Below are positions 1-7,101 of a stretch of 12,385 nucleotides of DNA, piece by piece. Position numbers and translations under genes: made by a program. The stretch is from CAZKUN01 sp964555935. Its GTDB lineage: Bacteria; Armatimonadota; Zipacnadia; Zipacnadales; VGFC01. How positions within the stretch are numbered: the stretch's first letter is position 1; each line of letters opens with the position of its first letter. The stretch is taken from assembly GCA_964555935.1 (NCBI GenBank), contig CAZKUN010000263.1, positions 1-12,385 on the forward strand, written 5' to 3'. Below the pieces are notes generated by a model. It worked only from the letters and a program-made list of their open reading frames with translations, was not told where the DNA came from and made no database searches.

Positions 1-1649
1 ATCCGCCGGCTCCACCGCTCGAAGTGCTCGTCGAACCGGTCGTCGCCCGTCAGCGTCCGCCAGATCGACGCCACCACCGCAATCTGCGAGACAGTACCGG
101 CATGCTCGCGGTCATTGCGCTTTGGCGTGAACGGGATGTCGCGCACCGCGCGGTTCACCACGAACTCCTCGATCATTCGCTCCACCGGCGCCAGGTATTT
201 CTCATCACCCGTGATCTCGTAGCACCCCAGCAGATGGTAGTACAGCGCCCGCGATGGCGGAAACCACTCGCTGACGCCACTCGCCTCTCCCGACGGGAAT
301 GCGATCCGCGTCGGTATCATCCCCCCATTCGCCTTCGCCGCCTCCACCCATGTATCCGCATACTCCAGCAACGCCTTCCGCACATCATGGTCCCCGTCCC
401 GCCACACCCGCGCCAGGCCCGGCTTCAGCGCCTTCGCGCACTCGGGGATGCCAAAGCTCCGCTCCTCATCGATCATCGGCTGCCCATCCCGGTACCCGAA
501 CCAATCAGACGTGAACTGCAGCCCCCCCAGGTCATTCTCTGCCATGAACCCCCGCGCGACCGTCAGCGTCGTCTGGCGACACCGTTCCGACCACTTCGGA
601 TCGCCCCAGTCCATCACGGCCATTCGCGGCTGGCTGTAACTGGTGTTCTCCGCCGAGTGCTCCACATCCGTGTACGTCGAGTACCCATGCTCGGAGATCG
701 GGCCGAAGTTCCACACGCCCTCCGCCAGCAGGTCCAGCGACCGCAGCGTCTGTCGATCGCTCGCCGCCAGCACCGCCAGCGGCCACCCGCACGTCAGCTC
801 CACATCATCCTCGTAGCTCCCGCCGAACTGCCCGTCGGGTTGCTGGTGCGCCTGCCACCAGCGCGCCCAGAGCACGTACTTCGCCAACGCCTCCCGCTCG
901 TAGACGGCCCATTCGGGGGCGCCCCGGTCGAGCAGCTCCTCCGTCCGCGCATCGATCGCCGCCAGCTTCGCCAGCCATTCCTTCTCCGTATCCAGCAGCG
1001 CGAGCCGCGCCTCCACGATGCTCAGGTGCGCTCGCGCGACCGAGTCATCCGGCCGCTTTCTCAGCCCCTCCGCCATCTGCTCCAGCGCCTCAGCCGTCGT
1101 AACCTCGGCGATCTTCGGCGGCAATCCCGTCGGTTTCAGCTCCCTCACCGGTTCCGCATCGGAGGTACTCAGCCCAATCTCCGCGATGTGCCCGAAGTCG
1201 TGATTGGGCCTCACATTGTCATGGAGTCGCAGGCAGATCCGCTCCGTCGTCACCGTCTCAAACCGCAGTTGTGCCTCCAACTCCGTCCCATCCCGATGCA
1301 TCGCCAGGGGCGTTCGGTCCCAGTCACTCCCCGCCCACGCGTAGACATCAAACGCCGTCAGCCGCACCTGGTTCTTCATCCGGCACGTCGTCACGGTGAT
1401 ACCGTCCAGCGTCACCGCCTCGGGGAATTCAATGATGAAATCCAGCGGATCAGCGAGCATGTTCGTGTTGTCACTGGCCCAGCAGGTCGCCAAGTCACCA
1501 TCCACCGCGTTCGCCACATCCGCGAATGGCGACGCCGCCCCGATCGTCCTCGTCGAACTCAGCTTCGACCCCTCCGGCACCGGCGCGCCCCACGCCGCCG
1601 ACGCGCAGATGACCACGAGACCAACCACCCAACCCCGCCCTCTGACCAC
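1..1649 (-). CDS. Secreted protein with N-terminal F5/8 type C (discoidin) domain, C-terminus cut by window edge
   Basis: The frame is open without a stop from 1649 to base 1, about 549 codons. From the GTG at 1649 the product starts with two arginines, a hydrophobic core (WVVGLVVICASAAWG) and an Ala-x-Gly-Ala type cleavage site, so it is probably exported. Residues about 30-162 form an F5/8 type C carbohydrate-binding-like domain, with the typical AVDGDLATCWASD stretch near residue 48 and a closing HIAEIGL. A charged helical linker follows (about 170-240). The rest is rich in Trp, Tyr and helical pairs (ALYYHLLGCYEITGDEKYL), which suggests an alpha/alpha toroid like those of glycosidases or lyases; that is inference, as I do not recognise the family. 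The GTG at 1628 has a better ribosome site (AGAGGG, 1643-1638) but loses the positive n-region. It lies just downstream of the transglutaminase-like gene on the same strand and is probably co-transcribed. Confidence 0.8.
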   Translation of the reverse strand, partial: MVRGRGWVVGLVVICASAAWGAPVPEGSKLSSTRTIGAASPFADVANAVDGDLATCWASDNTNMLADPLDFIIEFPEAVTLDGITVTTCRMKNQVRLTAFDVYAWAGSDWDRTPLAMHRDGTELEAQLRFETVTTERICLRLHDNVRPNHDFGHIAEIGLSTSDAEPVRELKPTGLPPKIAEVTTAEALEQMAEGLRKRPDDSVARAHLSIVEARLALLDTEKEWLAKLAAIDARTEELLDRGAPEWAVYEREALAKYVLWARWWQAHQQPDGQFGGSYEDDVELTCGWPLAVLAASDRQTLRSLDLLAEGVWNFGPISEHGYSTYTDVEHSAENTSYSQPRMAVMDWGDPKWSERCRQTTLTVARGFMAENDLGGLQFTSDWFGYRDGQPMIDEERSFGIPECAKALKPGLARVWRDGDHDVRKALLEYADTWVEAAKANGGMIPTRIAFPSGEASGVSEWFPPSRALYYHLLGCYEITGDEKYLAPVERMIEEFVVNRAVRDIPFTPKRNDREHAGTVSQIAVVASIWRTLTGDDRFDEHFERWSRR

Positions 1650-1654
1650 CCCTG

Positions 1655-1683
1655 TAAGAGGGGTTTCAACCCCGACGCCGTTG
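1655..1683 (+). repeat. Intergenic hairpin module A
   Basis: The stem is GGGGTT / AACCCC (1660-1673) around a TC apex. It is preceded by GTAAGA and followed by GACGCCGTTG, a word that recurs as GATGCCGTTG or GATGCCGTC beside other modules in the window. It lies between two minus-strand genes, immediately next to module B. Confidence 0.6.
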
Positions 1684-1695
1684 CCCGTTGCCGTC

Positions 1696-1725
1696 GTAGG
1701 ACAGGCGTCCTCGCCTGTCACCGTC
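1696..1725 (+). repeat. Intergenic hairpin module B
   Basis: A perfect 8-bp stem, GACAGGCG / CGCCTGTC, with loop TCCT (1700-1719), begins with GTAG and is followed by ACCGTC. It starts four bases past the stop codon of the minus-strand transglutaminase-like gene. It lacks the T-run of an intrinsic terminator on either strand. Confidence 0.65.
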
Positions 1726-3478
1726 ACTCCGTCTCGAATGACCATACCGCGCTCCAATCGCTCCAGACTCCCGCCGCATCGCGCGAGCGGACCTGCCAGT
1801 AATACGCGCGTCCCCCTCGCATCCTCGCCTCCGGCAGCGGCCACGCTGCTTCGCCGCTCCCCGTCGCCCGCTCCAGTTCCGACGCCAGAGGAACGTCCAT
1901 CTCCGGCGTCCCTCGCACCCGCACGTGATGGTCGACGATCGCGTCCCCATCCGCGTCAGGCCCCGGCTCCCACGTCAGCGCGCCATCCGCATGTTGCCCA
2001 TTCGTCGGCGCGCCCGGCGGCCGGTTCGCATCGCTCTCCCGCCACTCATGCGTGATCTCTAACCGCCCCTCGCTCGCACACCGATACTCGACCTCATTCA
2101 CCCCGAGCCTCAGCCCCGGAAGCGACGCCATCGAGATCTGCACGTCCGTCGTCAGCGTCATCGCATCCAGCACCGCCCCATCCCTCAGCTCAACCGAGAT
2201 CGAGTACCCGTACTTGGCATCCGTGTTTTTCGTCGCGATGTACGGGTCAAGCTCCACTCTCCCGTCGGTCAGCTCCAGCGGCCACCAATGCTCCCCGTTG
2301 AACGAGAACTCCGCCGCGACGCGCGCGGGAAGCTCGAGAGTTCCCCCCACAATCACCCACGGACTCGCGACCCGGTACGCGATCCGCCCGACGCGCTCCG
2401 GCCGTTTCTGCCGGATACCCTCGCCCGTCGCCGCCACATTCTCGGTCTTCTCCGCTCCCGCCAGTGCCAGTTCCTCAGTCGGCGGCGTGTAGACGATCTG
2501 TCCGTTCGCAATCTTCGGCAAGCTCGCCACATGCCGCGAGTTATCGTGGAATTTCTCCCCGTCCTCCCACCGCCGAACCAGCTTCTCTCCCGGCCGCAGC
2601 GTCATGCCCATCGCGTGCCCGCTGTCCCCCCGATACGCGTGGCCGGAGTTCGCGTTCAGATACCACCCTCCGTGCGCCGCATCGTCATCCGCGCCCGCTT
2701 TCGAGAAGTCCCCATAGTGGTGCGTCTTCCGGATCAAGTCTCGATCCGCGACACACTCCTCGATCGATGCCGGCTTCCCGTCTGATTCTCTGGGATAGAA
2801 GACCCGCATGTCCGCATCCAGCATGTGGAATCCCCCGTCATACCGCACCTGGCTGATCCAGTGCGTGTACGCGAAGTTCCACACGTCCACCTCGAGCCCC
2901 GCCGCCTGCCATAGCGTCGCCAGGTTGATCGCATGGGTCGAGCACCCGTTGTTCTCGTAGCAGTTCAGCATCTTGATCGGGTCGTACAGGTCCGACTGGA
3001 TGACCCCGTTGACTTTCGCGCCCTCGGCGGCGTTGTAGTGATAGAAGCTCTCCTTGAAGACCCGCCAGATCGCGTGGGCCTTCTGCTCGTCGGTCATCCC
3101 TTCGGTTAGAACTNNNNNNNNNNTGGAGAACCAATCGCGTTGACCGTTTATGACGATCCACGGATCGACGATGTCGACGTCGCCGACGTTCTCCATGGTC
3201 AGGCTGACGTTCGGCTCAAAGAGCGGACGCTCCATGGTGTTGCGGCCGAAGACCGCCCGCGAGTCCATGGTGTTCTCGCCATCCAGCGTCCCGCCGACAC
3301 GCACGCTGTATGTCTCCTCGGGCTGCGTGACAACGCGCGCATGTTCGCGGGGCTGTGCGGAGAGGCGGGCCGTTGCCGCGGCGCGATCCTCGCCCGCGGC
3401 GAGAGCGACACCAGCCAGGGAAACTGCTAGCAGACAGAGCGGCGCAACGTTCATGCCGCGAGGGTTCCGCACCCGCAC
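1724..3478 (-). CDS. Secreted transglutaminase-like (papain-fold) protein with C-terminal fibronectin III-like domain
   Basis: The 584-codon frame includes an assembly gap. The GTG start (3478) has GAGGTG six bases upstream; an ATG at 3454 is the alternative. The first ~28 residues form a signal peptide (three Arg, then LCLLAVSLAGVALAAG). Residues ~85-118 form a beta segment ending in WIVINGQRDWFS, then comes the N gap (residues 119-122). The transglutaminase-like core spans ~123-235: GMTDEQKAHAIWRVF, then Cys179 in NNGCSTHA, His206 in THWISQVRYDGG and Asp221 in FHMLDADM, matching a Cys-His-Asp triad in order and spacing. Residues ~300-470 are beta-rich and unassigned. The last ~100 (NRPPGAPTNG to the WSDWSAVWSFETE end) look like fibronectin type III. 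The likely role is an extracytoplasmic thiol protease or crosslinking/deamidating enzyme; the substrate is unknown. It is divergent from the SGNH hydrolase gene. Confidence 0.82.
   Translation of the reverse strand: MRVRNPRGMNVAPLCLLAVSLAGVALAAGEDRAAATARLSAQPREHARVVTQPEETYSVRVGGTLDGENTMDSRAVFGRNTMERPLFEPNVSLTMENVGDVDIVDPWIVINGQRDWFSXXXXVLTEGMTDEQKAHAIWRVFKESFYHYNAAEGAKVNGVIQSDLYDPIKMLNCYENNGCSTHAINLATLWQAAGLEVDVWNFAYTHWISQVRYDGGFHMLDADMRVFYPRESDGKPASIEECVADRDLIRKTHHYGDFSKAGADDDAAHGGWYLNANSGHAYRGDSGHAMGMTLRPGEKLVRRWEDGEKFHDNSRHVASLPKIANGQIVYTPPTEELALAGAEKTENVAATGEGIRQKRPERVGRIAYRVASPWVIVGGTLELPARVAAEFSFNGEHWWPLELTDGRVELDPYIATKNTDAKYGYSISVELRDGAVLDAMTLTTDVQISMASLPGLRLGVNEVEYRCASEGRLEITHEWRESDANRPPGAPTNGQHADGALTWEPGPDADGDAIVDHHVRVRGTPEMDVPLASELERATGSGEAAWPLPEARMRGGRAYYWQVRSRDAAGVWSDWSAVWSFETE
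3114..3123. other. Assembly gap of 10 N inside the transglutaminase-like gene
   Basis: Ten N interrupt the gene between the WFS and VLTEGMTDEQ segments. Both sides read in the same frame and both fit the family, so the locus is correctly joined, but a round 10 is a usual scaffolding placeholder. The true number of missing residues, here drawn as about four, is unknown. Confidence 0.95.
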
Positions 3479-3514
3479 CTACCACACCTCGCGCAACCGC
3501 ACTCCGTTGCTCGC

Positions 3515-3571
3515 GTAGCGACGCGGAAACTCGCCGAGTTTCCATTTCAGCCCGTCGATGCCGTCGCCGTC
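3515..3571 (+). repeat. Intergenic hairpin module C, apparently a composite of two modules
   Basis: GTAGCGACG (3515-3523) is followed by a perfect 8-bp hairpin GGAAACTC / GAGTTTCC with loop GCC (3525-3543), then TTTCAGCCCGTCGATGCCGT. The outer pieces match both ends of module D at 4983, so C looks like D with another hairpin replacing its left arm. It lies in the divergent spacer between the transglutaminase-like and SGNH hydrolase genes. The ATG at 3558 belongs to its GATGCCGTC word. Confidence 0.6.
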
Positions 3572-3625
3572 ATCCGTCGAGCAGGAAACCACCCTCCTGC
3601 CCGCGAATCGCATCCGGTCAGCAGT

Positions 3626-3631
3626 GGAGAG
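3626..3631 (+). promoter_or_regulatory. Ribosome binding site that decides a TTG start
   Basis: GGAGAG ends seven bases before the TTG at 3639. The ATG at 3558 in the same frame has no such site and lies in a repeat module, so this site is the main reason for choosing the TTG start of the SGNH hydrolase. Confidence 0.55.
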
Positions 3632-3638
3632 AGACAAC

Positions 3639-4745
3639 TTGACCGAAGAGCGCAAACCCAAACGCCTCGCATCGAACCTCATGCTAGCGGCAGTGACGCT
3701 GGTCGTCTCGCTGCTGGCCGCGGAGATCGCGACGCGGGTTCTCTACGCCGTCCCGCTCCATCCTACCGACACATACCTGTCCTCGGAGGGCGATCTGACA
3801 CCAGCCCTGCTTGCAGGAACCGAGACCCACCACGTGGCGCCCCAGTTCGAGGTCACCGTCAGCATCAACTCTCACGGTCTCCGCGATGTTGAGACGCCGT
3901 ACGAGAAACCCGCCGGCGAACGCCGCGTGCTCTGCGTCGGCGATTCATTCACATTCGGCCAAGGCGTCGAGTTGGACGAGTGCTTCGTCAAGGTGGCGGA
4001 GAGCCTCATGCCGGATGAGTGGCGTTGCATCAACACGGGCGTTCCCGGTTGGGGCACTGCCGACGAACTCGATTTCATCGAGCACGAGGGCTTCAAGTAC
4101 GATCCGGACATCGTCGCCATCTGCTTCTTTGGCAATGACATCCGCGATAACGGCTGGCGCGACACGTACCGCCTCGATCTCGATGGCAAGCCGTTCCGCG
4201 TCGCGGCGTTCGATGGGTATGACAGCCGGGCCTCGCCTGAGAGCGACCCAGTATTGGGGAAGATGTACACTCGCAGACACGGCGCTTCGACGCCTCCGAA
4301 GGGCGCGAGCTGGTGGGTCCGGAACTCCAATCTCTACCGGCTAGCCCGGCAGGCCGCGTCGCGCTCGACGCAATCCTACCCCGATCCGCGCGCTGAGAAC
4401 ACCTGGGTCGACGACCGCGTGCGCGAGCGCCGTCCCCTTACCGCCGCTCTTCTCGCGGAGATGACCCGCCAGTGCGCCGAGCGCGACATTGCCACGGTCA
4501 TCTTGCTCATCCCCTACCCGGGAGAGACGACCGCGTGTGAGGAGACCAACTTCCGCGACAAGCTGCGCGACGTCACGGGTCCATCTGAGGAGCTGGGCGC
4601 GCGAGTGGTAGACGTGGCCCCAGCGCTGCTCGCGGCCGGAGGCGAGGATGCGTACTTCCCCAAGGACATGCATGCGAACGCGGTCGGCCACGCCGCTATC
4701 GGGCGTGAACTAGCCGACGCCTTGCTCGAGGTAACTGGCGAATGA
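3639..4745 (+). CDS. Membrane-anchored SGNH/GDSL-family hydrolase or acyltransferase
   Basis: About 368 residues from the TTG at 3639. An N-terminal membrane segment (about residues 13-37, NLMLAAVTLVVSLLAAEIATRVLYA) follows a Lys/Arg-rich start, so the catalytic part should be extracytoplasmic. The SGNH blocks appear in order: GDSFTFGQG with the nucleophile Ser near 103, GVPGWGT (block II Gly) near 134-140, GNDIRDN (block III Asn) near 165-171, and DMHANAVGH near 343-351 with Asp343 and His345. The family covers esterases, lipases and O-acetyl ester enzymes of polysaccharides; the substrate here is not visible. The next gene starts inside its stop codon (ATGA), and the cluster continues with a carbamoyltransferase, an association seen in many bacteria. 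An extension back to the ATG at 3558 is possible but less likely. Confidence 0.87.
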   Translation: MTEERKPKRLASNLMLAAVTLVVSLLAAEIATRVLYAVPLHPTDTYLSSEGDLTPALLAGTETHHVAPQFEVTVSINSHGLRDVETPYEKPAGERRVLCVGDSFTFGQGVELDECFVKVAESLMPDEWRCINTGVPGWGTADELDFIEHEGFKYDPDIVAICFFGNDIRDNGWRDTYRLDLDGKPFRVAAFDGYDSRASPESDPVLGKMYTRRHGASTPPKGASWWVRNSNLYRLARQAASRSTQSYPDPRAENTWVDDRVRERRPLTAALLAEMTRQCAERDIATVILLIPYPGETTACEETNFRDKLRDVTGPSEELGARVVDVAPALLAAGGEDAYFPKDMHANAVGHAAIGRELADALLEVTGE

Positions 4746-4975
4746 AAGCTCTCAAGGCAATCTGGGCCGGCATCCAGGCCGTCCTGCACTTCATCGGCCG
4801 CATCATGACGGTCGTGCTGCTGACGGTCATCTACGCGGTCATCGTGGTGCCGTGGGGCCTGCTACTCGCCATCACCGGCCAGCGCCCGCTCTACAAGGGC
4901 CAACCCGAGGGCAGCACGTGGCGCGACCGCCCCGCCGTCGACTCATCTCTCGACGAGGCCGCCAAGCCCTACTGA
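4742..4975 (+). CDS. Small SxtJ-like membrane protein of a carbamoyltransferase cluster
   Basis: A 77-residue product whose ATG overlaps the stop of the SGNH hydrolase by ATGA, indicating translational coupling. Residues about 12-46 are strongly hydrophobic (HFIGRIMTVVLLTVIYAVIVVPWGLLLAITG), giving one long or two short membrane segments. A short polar tail begins GQRPLYKGQPEGSTWRDRP. This resembles the C-terminal part of SxtJ-family proteins, where a membrane segment is followed by a G-x-x-PL...S-x-W motif. SxtJ genes adjoin carbamoyltransferases in saxitoxin and many other clusters, and their role is not established; a membrane partner of the transferase is a guess. It is shorter than full SxtJ proteins (usually above 100 residues). 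The assignment rests on motif and context. Confidence 0.72.
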   Translation: MKALKAIWAGIQAVLHFIGRIMTVVLLTVIYAVIVVPWGLLLAITGQRPLYKGQPEGSTWRDRPAVDSSLDEAAKPY

Positions 4976-4982
4976 GCCCGCG

Positions 4983-5017
4983 TAGCGACGGGCTTCCAGC
5001 CCGTCGATGCCGTTGTC
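4983..5017 (+). repeat. Intercistronic hairpin module D
   Basis: A perfect 9-bp stem, CGACGGGCT / AGCCCGTCG, with a TCC loop (4986-5006), is preceded by GTAG and followed by ATGCCGTTG. It begins ten bases after the stop of the small membrane protein and lies inside a probable operon, upstream of the carbamoyltransferase ribosome site. No T-run follows, so it is unlikely to be a strong intrinsic terminator. Confidence 0.65.
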
Positions 5018-5034
5018 CGCCGCCCAAGGAGCCC

Positions 5035-6723
5035 ATGAACATACTCGGCCTATCCTGCTGGTACCACGACGCGGCCGCCGCGCTCCTCATCGACGGCAAG
5101 ATCGTCGCCGCCGGCGCCGAGGAGCGCTTCACTCGTAAGAAGCACGACTTCGACCTGCCCCGGCGCGCCATCGACTTTGTGCTCGACTTCGCGGGCATCT
5201 CGCTTGATGACGTCGACTACGTCGTCTTCTACGAGAAACCCATCGTCAAGTTCGAGCGCATTCTCGCATCCTACGTCTCGACGGCGCCGCTCTCGTTCAT
5301 GGCGTATATCTCCGCCATGCCGCTGTGGCTGCGCCAGAAGCTCTGGCTGCCCCGCGCCCTCCGTGATGAGATCGGCTACGCCGGCGAGGTCCTCTACTGC
5401 GACCACCACCTCGCCCACGCGGCGGGCGCTTTTCTGGCCTCCCCCTTCGATGAAGCGGCAATCGTCAACATCGATGGCGTCGGCGAGTGGGCCACAACCA
5501 CCACCGGGCACGGCCGGGGCCACTCGGTGGAGCTGACCCGCGAGATCCGCTTCCCTCATTCCCTCGGTCTGCTCTACAGCGCCGTCACCGCCCACCTTGG
5601 CTTCCGGGTCAATAACGATGAGTACAAGGTGATGGGGCTCGCTAGCTATGCCGAGCCCTCGTACATGGACGAGATGGACAAGCTGATCCACCTCCATGAT
5701 GACGGTAGCTTCGAGTTGGACATGAGCTACTTCCGCTACCACTACGGGCTCTCCATGCTCAGCCCGAAGGGCGAGGCGCTCCTCGGTGAGAAGCGCGAGC
5801 CCGAATCCGAACTCCACGAGCGCCACATGGCCGTCGCCGCCAGCGTCCAGGCCAAGCTCGAGGAGGCCGAACTCAATCTGATCCGCGCCGTCCGCGAACA
5901 AACCGACTCCAAGAACCTCTGCATGGGCGGAGGCGTCGCCCTCAACTGCGTCGCCAACACGCGCCTCCTCGAGGAGGGCGGGTTCGACAACCTCTGGATC
6001 CAGCCCGCCACCGGCGACGACGGCGGCGCCGTCGGCGCGGCGCTCTGGGCGTGGAACCAAGTCCTCGACAACGAAGAGCGTTGGCAGCTCAGGGACGCGT
6101 TCCTCGGCCCCGAGTTCACCGACGCCGAGATCCTCGCCGATCTCGAGAGCCGCGACGTGCCCTTCGAGGATGTTGGCATCGAGACCATCCCGCGCCGAGC
6201 CGCTGAACTCGTGTACGCCAACCGAATCGTGGGATGGTTTCAGGGACGCATGGAGTGGGGTCCGAGGGCGCTAGGCTCGCGCAGCCTGCTCGCCAATCCC
6301 TGCAATCCCGAGATGAAGGACATCCTCAACGATCGCGTCAAGCACCGTGAGGACTTCCGACCATTCGCCCCCGTCATGCCGGCGGAGGTGATGATGGAGT
6401 ACATCCAGCTCCCGATCCTCAGCCCGTACATGCTGCTGATCGGCGATGTGGTCGAGGACAAGCGCGCGCTGATCCCCTCCGTCACTCACACCGATAACAC
6501 CGCCCGCCCTCAGAGCGTCGAGCGCAGCGTCAACCCGCTTTATTACGACGCGTTGCGCGAGTTCGAAAAACTCTCGGGCGTCCCGGTGATGATCAACACG
6601 TCATTCAACGTACGCGGCGAGCCGATCGTCTGCACTCCCGCCGACGGCTTCAACTGCTTCGCGGGCACGGGAATCGACGACCTCCTCATCGGCCCATACC
6701 ACGTCCGCAAAGAAGACCTATAG
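5035..6723 (+). CDS. O-carbamoyltransferase, NodU/TobZ/SxtI-type family
   Basis: A 562-residue protein, the normal family length. The ATG at 5035 has AAGGAG three bases upstream and gives the canonical start MNILGLSCWYHDAAAALL; the frame is open further upstream but only over the preceding gene. The N-terminal Kae1-like domain shows AEERFTR (28-34), CDHHLAHAAG (122-131), where the HxxxH histidines bind metal, and NIDGVGEW (145-152). GGGVALNCVAN (298-308) and QPATGDDGGAVG (332-343) form the nucleotide/metal region. The C-terminal YrdC-like carbamoyltransferase part has RMEWGPRALGSRSLL (near 406) and FNVRGEPIVCTP. Known members make carbamoyl-adenylate from carbamoyl phosphate and ATP and move the carbamoyl group to a sugar or antibiotic hydroxyl; the acceptor here is unknown. 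The protein is cytoplasmic. Neighbours encode SxtJ-like and SxtK-like proteins and an SGNH hydrolase. Confidence 0.95.
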   Translation: MNILGLSCWYHDAAAALLIDGKIVAAGAEERFTRKKHDFDLPRRAIDFVLDFAGISLDDVDYVVFYEKPIVKFERILASYVSTAPLSFMAYISAMPLWLRQKLWLPRALRDEIGYAGEVLYCDHHLAHAAGAFLASPFDEAAIVNIDGVGEWATTTTGHGRGHSVELTREIRFPHSLGLLYSAVTAHLGFRVNNDEYKVMGLASYAEPSYMDEMDKLIHLHDDGSFELDMSYFRYHYGLSMLSPKGEALLGEKREPESELHERHMAVAASVQAKLEEAELNLIRAVREQTDSKNLCMGGGVALNCVANTRLLEEGGFDNLWIQPATGDDGGAVGAALWAWNQVLDNEERWQLRDAFLGPEFTDAEILADLESRDVPFEDVGIETIPRRAAELVYANRIVGWFQGRMEWGPRALGSRSLLANPCNPEMKDILNDRVKHREDFRPFAPVMPAEVMMEYIQLPILSPYMLLIGDVVEDKRALIPSVTHTDNTARPQSVERSVNPLYYDALREFEKLSGVPVMINTSFNVRGEPIVCTPADGFNCFAGTGIDDLLIGPYHVRKEDL

Positions 6724-6741
6724 CCCGCCGATGCCGTCACT

Positions 6742-6772
6742 GGAGCGCGGACGCCCTCGTCCGCATCGCCGT
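6742..6772 (+). repeat. Intercistronic hairpin module E
   Basis: A perfect 7-bp stem, GCGGACG / CGTCCGC, with loop CCCT (6747-6764) follows TGGA and is followed by ATCGCCGTGG. The bases just before it (6721-6738) read AGCCCGCCGATGCCGTC, matching the right arm and tail of module D, so this gap seems to hold a truncated D-type unit plus a complete second hairpin. It lies between the carbamoyltransferase and the DUF5989 gene. Confidence 0.62.
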
Positions 6773-6836
6773 GGCCCGTCGCCTGCCCCGTTGCGCCCCA
6801 CCCGCCTTCGGCGTACAATGTCGCCGAGGAACTCGC

Positions 6837-7016
6837 ATGCGCTCCATCATCAACGCCATCAAGGACATGCTGAAGCTCGCCGGGAATCTCGGCGGCTTCA
6901 TCTGGTCGCGCAAAGCCTGGTGGATGGTCCCGATCGTCGCCGTGATGCTCCTCGTGCTCGCCCTCGTCGTCCTCGCCGAGACGCCCCTCGGCCCGTTCAT
7001 CTACACGCTCTTCTGA
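6837..7016 (+). CDS. DUF5989 family small membrane protein (SxtK-like)
   Basis: A 59-residue product from the ATG at 6837, which has GAGGA six bases upstream. Longer readings of the frame start in repeat-like DNA and add an Arg/Cys/Pro-rich leader that does not fit the family. After an amphipathic start (NAIKDMLKLAGNLGGFIWSRKAWW) there is one membrane helix (about 34-52, MVPIVAVMLLVLALVVLA) and the conserved ending PLGPFIYTLF. DUF5989 proteins are about 50 residues long, often sit beside carbamoyltransferases and include SxtK-like proteins of saxitoxin clusters. Their role is not established; a membrane partner or docking subunit for the transferase fits the size and context. It is the last gene of the carbamoyltransferase cluster. 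Confidence 0.88.
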   Translation: MRSIINAIKDMLKLAGNLGGFIWSRKAWWMVPIVAVMLLVLALVVLAETPLGPFIYTLF

Positions 7017-7101
7017 GCACCAACCCGGCAGGGATGTGCCCGCCTCGCGCTGAATGGACCGCCGTTGATTCGGGTGCATGGCATCGAAACGGAGCGAACG
7101 A

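Noticed and set aside
1651..1725. CRISPR-like array or intrinsic terminators
   Set aside because: The paired hairpins have different sequences and no equal spacers, so they are not CRISPR repeats. No T-run follows either stem, so intrinsic termination is not supported.
24..1802. Open plus-strand frame of 592 codons
   Set aside because: The product is Arg/Pro/His/Gln-rich with no domain or signal. The minus strand of the same DNA encodes a signal peptide and an F5/8 type C domain, and the frame also runs into the end of the transglutaminase-like gene.
4852..5034. Upstream in-frame extension of the carbamoyltransferase by 61 codons
   Set aside because: It overlaps the small membrane-protein gene and the hairpin module and encodes an Arg/Pro-rich leader. 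The family start MNILGLSCW at 5035 has AAGGAG close upstream.
5050..6060. Minus-strand frame of 336 codons
   Set aside because: It lies wholly antisense to the carbamoyltransferase, whose family motifs are unmistakable. Its Val/Ala/Gly/Glu-rich product is typical of the complement of GC-rich coding sequence.
6771..6836. N-terminal extension of the DUF5989 gene from a start at 6771
   Set aside because: The extra 22 residues are Arg/Cys/Pro-rich and overlap the hairpin region. The ATG at 6837 has GAGGA at the right distance and gives the normal family length.
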